Shown here: piece by piece, positions 1 to 6,287 of the stretch | How positions within the stretch are numbered: position 1 is the stretch's first letter | Layout: each line of letters starts with the position of its first letter | Assembly (NCBI GenBank): GCA_014381825.1 | Contig: JACNKX010000236.1 | Location: 1 to 50,057 of the forward strand | Direction: 5' to 3' | Source: Planctomycetota bacterium | Lineage (GTDB): Bacteria; Planctomycetota; Planctomycetia; Pirellulales; Pirellulaceae | Length of the DNA stretch: 50,057 nt | Made by a program: the position numbers and the translations under genes | Notes under the pieces: model-generated | Databases searched by the model: none | Told to the model about the DNA's origin: nothing | Seen by the model: only the letters and a program-made list of their open reading frames with translations

Positions 1-618
1 CTCACTCACGCGTCGATCGCGAAAGTGACCGCAAATGGAACAGTAACGACGCCAGTCAAGCGTGGCAATTTCGTCCTAACGAATCTGCTCGGTTTGCCGC
101 CAAATCCGCCAACGCCGGGCGCAGGCGCAATCGAGCCGGATACGCGAGGTGCGAAAACGATTCGCGAGACGTTGGAGAAGCACCAAAGCATCGAGGCTTG
201 TGCGGCGTGTCACCGGCGGATTGATCCGCCCGGATTTGCATTGGAGTGTTTTGACCCAGTCGGCAACTACCGCGTTCGCTACCGCAACAGCAAGGGCGTC
301 AAGCGAACTGCGTCCGTGGGTCTGAGATTCCTGCACAAGGATTACACACTGGGGCTGCCCGTTGACACATCTGGTGTGACGGAGGACGGGCTCAAGTTCG
401 CGGACATTCGAGAATTCAAGACGCATTTGCGATTGTCGCAAGAACAAATCGCTCGCAACGTCCTATCAAAACTCGTTGCGTATGCGACCGGCGCTGAGAT
501 TCAATTTGCTGACCGCGAAGAAGTCGAGAGAATCCTGCGGGCGACGCAAGACGATGGCTATCCTCTGCGGAGCCTCATTCATCACATCGTTGCAAGCCCG
601 CTATTCAGGAACCGCTGA
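1..618 (+). CDS. DUF1588/DUF1585 domain protein, C-terminal part (5' end outside window)
   Basis: The reading frame is open from the first base, so this is the 3' end of a longer gene; only about 205 residues are visible. The segment has the planctomycete DUF1588 pattern (RGNFVLTNLLGLPPNPP, then CAACHRRIDPPGFALECFD with a CxxCH heme-binding motif), followed by a DUF1585-like tail (KLVAYATGAEIQFADREEVERI, ending in IVASPLFRNR). Complete family members usually carry DUF1587/1592/1588/1595/1585 modules and are predicted periplasmic cytochrome-like proteins. The stop codon overlaps the start of the DUF1552 gene (TGATG), the usual partner in planctomycetes, so the two are probably translationally coupled. 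The substrate is unknown. The family call is confident; the biological role is not. Confidence 0.9.
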   Translation, partial: LTHASIAKVTANGTVTTPVKRGNFVLTNLLGLPPNPPTPGAGAIEPDTRGAKTIRETLEKHQSIEACAACHRRIDPPGFALECFDPVGNYRVRYRNSKGVKRTASVGLRFLHKDYTLGLPVDTSGVTEDGLKFADIREFKTHLRLSQEQIARNVLSKLVAYATGAEIQFADREEVERILRATQDDGYPLRSLIHHIVASPLFRNR

Positions 619-1877
619 TGCACACTCCCATTTCGCGTCGTACCGCACTGAAGGCGTCAGGAATCGCGATCACGCTTCCGCTACTAGAATCGATGAATCC
701 TGCGATTGGCCGCGAAGTGGCAACACCGCCTAAACGCATGGTCCTGATTTGCAACACGTTGGGACTCTATTCGCCATCGTTGTTTCCCAAAACCACCAGC
801 GACGAAAGCGACCGCACCGAGTACCTCGATCTGCTCAAAGAGCACCGCGACGACTTCACGCTGTTCTCTGGGTTGTCGCATCCCGACCAAAATGGCAAGG
901 AGCCTCACGATACCGAGATGACTTGGCTGTCCGCTGCGCGCAATCCGGGACTTGGAGGCTTCAAGAATTCCATTTCGCTAGACCAGTTTGCCGCCAGCAA
1001 GTTGGGGCATATCACTCGTTTTCCGTCCATTGCGTTAAGCAGCAAATCGCAAGAGAGTCAGTCTTACACGAGCAATGGCGTTATGTTGCCGGCTTATGAC
1101 AGGCCTTCGACCGTATTCGCGAAGTTATTCCTTGACGGTAGCCCGCAAGAGCTTCGTCGCCAGCGCCAGCGTTTGGCAGACGGACGCAGCATCCTCGATG
1201 CGGTCGCCGAGCAAACGCGATCACTCAACCGACAAACAAGTTCTCACGATCGACGTCAACTCGATGAGTACTTGGCCGCCATACGAGCGGCAGAGAAGGA
1301 AGTTGCCGAGACCGAGGCGTGGCTGGACCGGCCCAAGCCTCGTGTCGATGAGAAGCCTCCGCAAGATATCGCGGACTCCGCGGATTTGATCGGACGGATC
1401 CGTGCGCTGATGAACCTGATTCCCTTGATTTTGCAGACCGACTCCACGCGGATTGTCACGGTCGTGATTCCGAGCGATCACTCCGTTCCCAAGATTCAGG
1501 GCGTGACCGCGGAGCATCACAACCTCTCACATCACGGGCGAGACCCGCAGAAGATCGAGCAGCTCAAGACCATCGAAACGGAAATCTTGAAGTGCTTCGA
1601 TGGATTTCTAACTCGCATGGCGCAACCGCGCGAGGTAGGTGGTCGACTACTTGACCAAACGTCCGTTCTATTCGGAAGCAACCTTGGCAACGCGAATTCC
1701 CACGACCCAAGCAATCTACCTATCATTCTCGCAGGCGGCGGCTACAAACACGGACAATACATCGCTAACGACCGATCGAGCAATACTCCCCTTTGCAATC
1801 TGTTCGTCAACCTGCTGAACAACATGCGTATCGAAACAGAGTCGTTCGCCACCAGTACCGGAAAGTTAACCTGGTAA
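618..1877 (+). CDS. DUF1552 domain-containing secreted protein
   Basis: This 419-residue protein starts with SRRTALKASG followed by a hydrophobic stretch (IAITLPLLESM). That is the twin-arginine-like export signal typical of DUF1552 proteins, so it is probably exported. Family hallmarks are visible: RMVLICNTLGLYSPSLFP near the start, TLFSGLSHPD, the repeated search-like SLDQFAASKLG segment, DLIGRIRALMNLIPLILQTDSTRIVTVVIP, HHNLSHHGRD, and SVLFGSNLGNANSHDPSNLPIILAGGG near the C-terminus. The arrangement recalls DUF1501/sulfatase-like folds, but no activity is established. The ATG overlaps the upstream stop, fixing the start and indicating an operon with the DUF1588/1585 gene. Length is usual for the family (about 420-450). 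Confidence 0.92.
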   Translation: MHTPISRRTALKASGIAITLPLLESMNPAIGREVATPPKRMVLICNTLGLYSPSLFPKTTSDESDRTEYLDLLKEHRDDFTLFSGLSHPDQNGKEPHDTEMTWLSAARNPGLGGFKNSISLDQFAASKLGHITRFPSIALSSKSQESQSYTSNGVMLPAYDRPSTVFAKLFLDGSPQELRRQRQRLADGRSILDAVAEQTRSLNRQTSSHDRRQLDEYLAAIRAAEKEVAETEAWLDRPKPRVDEKPPQDIADSADLIGRIRALMNLIPLILQTDSTRIVTVVIPSDHSVPKIQGVTAEHHNLSHHGRDPQKIEQLKTIETEILKCFDGFLTRMAQPREVGGRLLDQTSVLFGSNLGNANSHDPSNLPIILAGGGYKHGQYIANDRSSNTPLCNLFVNLLNNMRIETESFATSTGKLTW

Positions 1878-2197
1878 GTACGGCTCAATCGCGCAATCCT
1901 TGAAGCTCGGCGGACTGCCCCATCGAGACCCAGCCGTGGTGCTTGGCGTCTTCAGCGCAGTCGCCGTCGGCCACGTCGAAAACAGCGTGTCACGAGTCTT
2001 TGGTCCTTCTCGGTTTAGCGCGGAGGTTGTCTACACCGAAGTCACGAACGCAAATTGCGAATCTGCTCAGGACACATCGACCGAAGTCTGTTCTACAGAT
2101 CGACGAGCATCGCCAGTGTCGTCAACATGACGACGTAAAATCGACCATCGCAGCACCAAATCTTCGGCTCCAGCAAAGTGCGTCGGTCTACGAAACG
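1878..2197. other. Gene-poor spacer flanking the group II intron (3' exon side)
   Basis: About 320 bases separate the DUF1552 stop from the intron 3' end. Several short frames are open on both strands, but none resembles a known protein. On the minus strand a frame of 34 codons (2197 down to the TAG at 2095-2093) joins in phase 0 with the frame on the other side of the intron. A plus-strand frame starting near 1943 also runs across the junction. No terminator or promoter could be defended. Confidence 0.5.
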
Positions 2198-2270
2198 ATC
2201 GCGGTAGGGACCGCCATTGCTGGCGGCCCCCCGCACAGATCCGTACGTGAAGAATTACCTCATACGGCTC
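2198..2270 (-). ncRNA. Group II intron domains V and VI (catalytic ribozyme core)
   Basis: On the minus strand GAGCCGTATGAGG (from 2270) pairs with the distal CACGTACGGATC (to 2238). This gives the 33-34 nt domain V hairpin with the catalytic AGC triad in GAGCC. It is followed by a G-rich/C-rich domain VI hairpin (GGGGGGCCGCCAGC ... GGCGGTCCC) ending in CTACCGCGAT at the splice site. One base pair near the foot of domain V (G opposite A) departs from the usual GAGCC/GGUUC pairing. The RT stop codon falls inside domain V. Confidence 0.82.
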
Positions 2271-3759
2271 CTACCTTGAGTCGGGCACCGAATCGTTGGT
2301 TGGGATAGGGGTGCATGATGTGAGGTTTGGGAAGATACGTCTGGGCCAAGCGTTTCATTCGCGCCCAGGTCCAACGCTGCTTTCCTTTTTGACTCCGTTC
2401 ACGAATTACGTGAAGCCAGAGTCGAATAACCTCATTGACGAAACGGTTGATACGCTGGGTGTTTCCAGGAACGGCATAATATTGTAGCCAGCCCTGCACG
2501 ACCGACCTCAACCACCGCGCCGTCTCGCCCAGCGGGCGATGCATGCGTTTGCGAAGCTGTGCCTTGATGGCTGCGAGCGTCGCACGCACACGTTTGGCGA
2601 TAGAATAACGTCGAATCGTGAATCTACCATGCGCTCTCGTCTTCGAGCAGAAATGTGTGAAGCCAAGAAAATCAAACGAGTCAGGGCGTCCATCGCCACG
2701 CCGCTTTCGATTATCGATCGCGTAACGACCGAACTCGATCAGACGCGTTTTACCTTCGTGTAGCTTCAAACCGAACTTGGCGAGACGAGTTCGGAGTGCC
2801 TCCAAACAAGCCTGTGCCTCAGAATGAGACTGGAAACCAATCACGAAATCGTCCGCGTAGCGGACGATCACGACGTCGCCCCGGCAGCGGTGAGTCCGCC
2901 ACCAATGCACCCAAAGGTCCAAGACATAATGCAGGAACACATTTGCAAGTAACGGTGAAGCCACCGCTCCTTGAGGTGTACCTATGGTTGTCTCTGACCA
3001 CACTCCTTCGTCGCTGACCCCGGCACGAAGCCATTTCAGGATCAGTCGAAGGAGACGTTGATCGCCGATGCGGTGTTCCAGAAACTTGATTAACCATTCA
3101 TGGTCAATCGCATCAAAGAAACCTTCGATGTCAGCGTCCAACACCCAGCTCACGCGTTTGCTAGTCAGGGCGACAGATAATGCGTCCAACGCTTGATGAC
3201 ATCCTCGACCAGGCCGAAAGCCATAGCTAAATCCGAGGAAGTCTTGCTCGTAGATGGATTGCAGTACCCACACCACCGCTTGCTGGACAACCTTGTCCTC
3301 CAAGGAGGCAACACCCAGTGGTCTCTGCCGTCCATCGGGTTTGGGAATCCAAACTCGACGTGACGGCTGAGCCCGATAGGCTCCACGGTGAACACGATCA
3401 TGGAGGTCCCGAATGTTCTCCTCCAAGTTTCGCTCGTAATCGTGCCAAGTCACTCCATCGACACCGATGGCTGCATTTCGCTTGAGCTCATAGAAGCTCT
3501 CGATTAGCAGTCGCTCGCTGACATGGTGCAACAAGGCTGTGAAACGGAGCGTGCTGTCCTTGCGGGCAGCTTGACGCACGCCGTTGAGACCGCGTGACCT
3601 GCATTGAACCCGACTCTGTGTTCGGCACAGGTTGGCCTGCTCAGCGTTCCTCTTGGTTGGATCCCTTTCCTCCACCGACTCCGCCGATGCTTCGGGAGCA
3701 ACGTTGTTCGTCGACTTCGCAGGTACTATGGATCCATCTGACTTCCCATCGGCGTTCAT
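2260..3759 (-). CDS. ltrA: Group II intron reverse transcriptase/maturase
   Basis: The 499-residue intron-encoded protein has the reverse transcriptase blocks in order: RQRPLGVASLEDKVVQQAV (about 144-162), FLGFSYGFRPGRG (about 174-186), LDADIEGFFDAIDH (about 207-220), GTPQGAVASPLLANVFLHYVLD (about 260-281), the catalytic RYADDFVIGF (YADD at 301-304) and LHEGKTRLIEFGR. A maturase (domain X) signature follows (VVQGWLQYYAVPGN, about 420-433). No HNH endonuclease domain follows; the protein ends soon after PYPNQRFG, so this is an endonuclease-less type. The start chosen is the ATG at 3759 (MNADGKSDGSIVP, a familiar N-terminus of this subgroup), preceded by AGGTGG. A frame upstream to 3921 is open but overlaps ribozyme sequence. 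The stop overlaps domain V, as is common. Confidence 0.93.
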   Translation of the reverse strand: MNADGKSDGSIVPAKSTNNVAPEASAESVEERDPTKRNAEQANLCRTQSRVQCRSRGLNGVRQAARKDSTLRFTALLHHVSERLLIESFYELKRNAAIGVDGVTWHDYERNLEENIRDLHDRVHRGAYRAQPSRRVWIPKPDGRQRPLGVASLEDKVVQQAVVWVLQSIYEQDFLGFSYGFRPGRGCHQALDALSVALTSKRVSWVLDADIEGFFDAIDHEWLIKFLEHRIGDQRLLRLILKWLRAGVSDEGVWSETTIGTPQGAVASPLLANVFLHYVLDLWVHWWRTHRCRGDVVIVRYADDFVIGFQSHSEAQACLEALRTRLAKFGLKLHEGKTRLIEFGRYAIDNRKRRGDGRPDSFDFLGFTHFCSKTRAHGRFTIRRYSIAKRVRATLAAIKAQLRKRMHRPLGETARWLRSVVQGWLQYYAVPGNTQRINRFVNEVIRLWLHVIRERSQKGKQRWTWARMKRLAQTYLPKPHIMHPYPNQRFGARLKVGAV

Positions 3760-4158
3760 GTCAGCATTACCACCTGAGATGTTTGCTGACCGTTCCTGCC
3801 TGCGATACAGACAGGAAACCAATGGGATCTCCCGGTTCTCGCGTTTGGAGTTTCCAGACATGCACAGGTTCTTCGACTCCGCCGCGTCACTTCCAGGCTC
3901 GCCACTAGCGCCCAGTTGCATATTGCCTTCCCATCGCCATTATGTGGTCGGCACGCGAAACGAAGATTTCGGAGTTCTATAGCTGGCCTGTCTGTTCCTC
4001 TTACCAATGCTACACCCAAGACGTCACCGTCAACGGCGTATGGTTCGAGGTCGGAGTGACGGGCTAGGTCTTCTCCGTAGGACTCTTTCATTCCTGACTC
4101 CAAACCGGTTTAGCCCGGCGCTTTCAATAGCACTTAGTTATCCGGAAGTTGTTCGCAC

Positions 4159-4845
4159 CACACGATTAAGCAACGCCATCAATTCACCGCTGTCAGTGGG
4201 CCGAATGACGAACAACCCGGCGTACGTTGCCACAACAGTTATGCAATTCACCACGCCGACGTCTGCATCGCGTCTAAGCTAAGTAATAGCACTGCAGCGA
4301 CAGCATGCCTAAGTCATCGCAACTCTGACGTTTGCGCAAATCTAAGTGCCATTCGTCTACGAAACCGACGTCGATGGGAGAGTTGCCCGAGCGACGTTCA
4401 ATGGCATGTCTGGTGCACGTAATTGACTAGAAGGCTACGAGCCAAGCCCGAAGTAGTAATCACGGGACGCTTAGCACACCTATTTCAGAGTCCTCTCCAG
4501 TCGCCAAAACTTAACGAGATTAGTCGCGGGCTCGGGGAATCTCAAATGACGTAGGTCGTTTGTGGAAAGGCCAGACGGGTTTTCGGTAGGGGCACGTTCT
4601 TGCCCCGTGGATACCAAGCAACGAAATCCCAAACTTCCAGCGCGCACTTCTCGACAAGCTCACGTCGTTCATCCTGTTTGCCGCCCATCGGAGCACAACG
4701 CCAAACTCCGTGAAAACCCTTGTATTCATGTCTTCCATCGACGGGTGATGCCAAAATCTGTGACAACAAGTTTGTGGATTCTGGCCAACAAGTTTGTTGA
4801 AAATGACAACAACTTTGTAGAACACCACGTTCTCAAAAATAGTGC
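4159..4845. other. Gene-poor spacer between intron and regulator promoter
   Basis: Nearly 700 bases with no gene I can support. Overlapping frames are open on both strands around 4520-4850: a minus frame of 110 codons, another of 75, and a plus frame of 95. Because three frames are open at once and none shows a recognisable motif, they are better explained by base composition or by decay of an older gene. Immediately next to the intron a 40-codon minus-strand frame (4278-4159) is in phase with the frame on the other side. Confidence 0.4.
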
Positions 4846-4874
4846 TTGACAATTGCGTCGCGACCGCCTACTGT
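4846..4874 (+). promoter_or_regulatory. Sigma-70-like promoter of the GntR/ABC operon
   Basis: A perfect TTGACA (4846-4851) is followed after 17 bases by TACTGT (4869-4874). The ATG of the regulator lies 31 bases further on, with GAGGA at 4892-4896 as ribosome binding site. Spacing and both boxes fit a housekeeping-type promoter. No mapped start supports it here. Confidence 0.6.
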
Positions 4875-4892
4875 ACTATCAAACTAGCACAG
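4871..4892 (+). promoter_or_regulatory. Inverted-repeat operator, probable autoregulatory site
   Basis: CTGTACTA (4871-4878) and TAGCACAG (4885-4892) form an inverted repeat with 7 of 8 matching positions around a 6-base spacer. It overlaps the -10 box and the likely transcription start of the regulator's own operon. This is where YtrA-type GntR repressors normally bind, so autorepression is the natural reading. Binding by this protein is inferred. Confidence 0.6.
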
Positions 4893-4904
4893 AGGACAGC
4901 AATT

Positions 4905-5294
4905 ATGTTCCTGAATATCAATCCTTCGAACGGCATCGCGATCTACGATCAGGTCGTACGGCAAGTCAAATTTGCGGTCGCCCAGGGTGCCGTCAAGCCT
5001 GGAAACCTCGTGCCATCAGTGCGCGAGATGGCTCGTGAGCTGGCGATTAACCCGAACACCGTCGCTCGTGCGTACCAGCAGCTTCAGGCAGATGGTGTCC
5101 TCGAACAAGTTCGAGGCATGGGGCTCGAGGTCGCTCCCGATGCCGTCAAACAATGCAAGGGCGAACGTCAGAAACTGATTCAGGACCGCATTCGCCAGGC
5201 CTTGGTCGAAGCGAAGCAAAGTGGTTTGGAAGGCGATGAATTGCGGCAAATCGTGGAGAAACAACTAACTTCCGTATTTCGGAATGGGAGCTAA
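4905..5294 (+). CDS. GntR-family transcriptional regulator, YtrA subfamily
   Basis: The 129-residue protein has an N-terminal winged helix-turn-helix. It shows IYDQVVRQVKFAVAQGAVKP, then LVPSVREMARELAINPNTVARAYQQLQADGVLE, the classic GntR helix-turn-helix with the PSVR and NPNTVARAY signatures, then a wing (VRGMGLEVA). Only about 50 helical residues follow instead of a large effector domain, which is diagnostic of the YtrA subfamily; such regulators are usually encoded with ABC transporters. The ATG at 4905 is preferred to upstream in-frame starts because it has GAGGA in front of it and lies after the promoter. The ABC ATPase gene starts two bases after the stop, so the genes form one operon, probably repressed by this protein through the overlapping inverted repeat. 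Confidence 0.93.
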   Translation: MFLNINPSNGIAIYDQVVRQVKFAVAQGAVKPGNLVPSVREMARELAINPNTVARAYQQLQADGVLEQVRGMGLEVAPDAVKQCKGERQKLIQDRIRQALVEAKQSGLEGDELRQIVEKQLTSVFRNGS

Positions 5295-5296
5295 TC

Positions 5297-6220
5297 ATGT
5301 CAACGGCGATTCGACTCGATCAAGTCACTAAACGCTTCGGTTCGCAACTCGCGTTAGACAATGTGTCACTCGAGGTTGCCCCAGGCAATGTGTTCGCGCT
5401 GCTCGGTGAGAATGGCGCTGGCAAGTCGACGACCATACGACTTTTACTCGGGCTCACAGAACCTGACTCGGGACACGCGTCGGTGTTCGGATTGGAAAGC
5501 GTCGCGCACTCGCTCGAGATCCGCCGCTGTGTCGGTTACGTTGCTGAGCGACCAACGCTATACGACTGGATGACGGTCGACGAAATCGGCTGGTTCACGG
5601 CGGGCTTTTATGGCGGCAACTTTAGAGCGACATACAACGAGTTAATTGAGCGATTCACGCTGCCCGCGCACAAAAAGCTTAAGACTCTCTCCAAGGGTAT
5701 GCGAGCCAAAGTCGCGTTGGCGCTGTCGATGGGGCACGATCCAGACTTGCTGATTCTGGATGAACCGACTTCCGGATTGGACACGATGATTCGTCGCGAG
5801 TTCCTGGAAAGCATGGTCGATCGCGCCGCATCGGGTAAGACTGTCTTTCTCTCCAGCCACCAGATTCACGAGGTCGAGCGAGTTGCCGACGTCGTCGGCA
5901 TTATGCGTCAAGGAAAGCTTATCGTCGTCGAACGCTTGGAGAAGCTGAAGGCTGAAGTGCAAGAGCTGACGATCACGTTATCTGATTCGTCGGCCGTGCC
6001 TCCATTGGTCGCTGGCGAGTTACTTCGTCAACGTCGCCGCTCTCGTCAGTGGCAGTTGCTTGTACGCAACGGCGAACGCGAATCCCTCCAGCAACTGAGC
6101 GAACACGATTCGGTCGTGCACGTCGAGGTGCGAACGCCCAGCCTGGAAGAGATTTTCGTCGCATACATGCGAAACGATGGTGGGAGTTCCAATACAGAAG
6201 CAGTTGAACAATTGGTTTAA
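5297..6220 (+). CDS. ABC transporter ATP-binding protein (ABC-2 type exporter)
   Basis: This is a 307-residue nucleotide-binding subunit. It has Walker A GENGAGKS (37-44), a Q-loop region around GYVAERPTLYDWMTV, a signature motif written LSKGMRAK (131-138, in place of LSGGQ), Walker B DLLILDEPTSGLD (150-162) and the switch histidine in SSHQIHEVERVADVVG. The C-terminal 90 residues match the accessory tail of drug/antibiotic and YtrB/CcmA-like ATPases. It starts two bases after the GntR stop, and the permease start is 67 bases downstream, so it should energise that permease. By analogy with YtrA-linked systems, a role in envelope or antibiotic stress is plausible but not shown. Confidence 0.95.
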   Translation: MSTAIRLDQVTKRFGSQLALDNVSLEVAPGNVFALLGENGAGKSTTIRLLLGLTEPDSGHASVFGLESVAHSLEIRRCVGYVAERPTLYDWMTVDEIGWFTAGFYGGNFRATYNELIERFTLPAHKKLKTLSKGMRAKVALALSMGHDPDLLILDEPTSGLDTMIRREFLESMVDRAASGKTVFLSSHQIHEVERVADVVGIMRQGKLIVVERLEKLKAEVQELTITLSDSSAVPPLVAGELLRQRRRSRQWQLLVRNGERESLQQLSEHDSVVHVEVRTPSLEEIFVAYMRNDGGSSNTEAVEQLV

Positions 6221-6287
6221 AAGTAGCCATCACGCTCGGTCACGTTCGCTACTGATACAAGTCACTATCCCAACCGGATACGGCAAC

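Larger units (their letters stand above)
2198..4158 (-). mobile_element. Group II intron, apparently full length (about 1.96 kb)
   Basis: On the minus strand the element opens with GTGCGAAC at 4158, matching the GUGYG 5' end of bacterial group II introns. It ends with CTACCGCGAT at 2198, matching the AY 3' end. Between them lie a 5' ribozyme region containing conserved strings (for example GAGTCCTACGGAGAAGACC and GGCGCTAGTGGCGAGCC), a reverse transcriptase gene inside domain IV, and domain V and VI hairpins downstream of it. The intron is a self-splicing retroelement that inserts by reverse splicing. It lies opposite in strand to the neighbouring operons and in gene-poor DNA, so it probably costs the host little. 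Boundaries are read from consensus, so an error of a few bases is possible. Confidence 0.88.

Noticed and set aside
3760-3921. Longer N-terminus of the intron reverse transcriptase
   Set aside because: The extra 54 residues overlap ribozyme sequence and have no ribosome site, while MNADGKSDGS at 3759 has AGGTGG and matches the known N-terminus.
4261-4278. Short match of RRDADVG on the minus strand near the intron to the end of the epimerase fragment (49641-49690)
   Set aside because: Only seven residues match and the surroundings differ, so it is most likely chance or a short composition effect.
4520-4852. Overlapping frames on both strands (110, 75 and 95 codons) upstream of the GntR gene
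   Set aside because: Three frames are open together without a ribosome site or motif, and the region abuts a promoter. Composition or decay explains them better.
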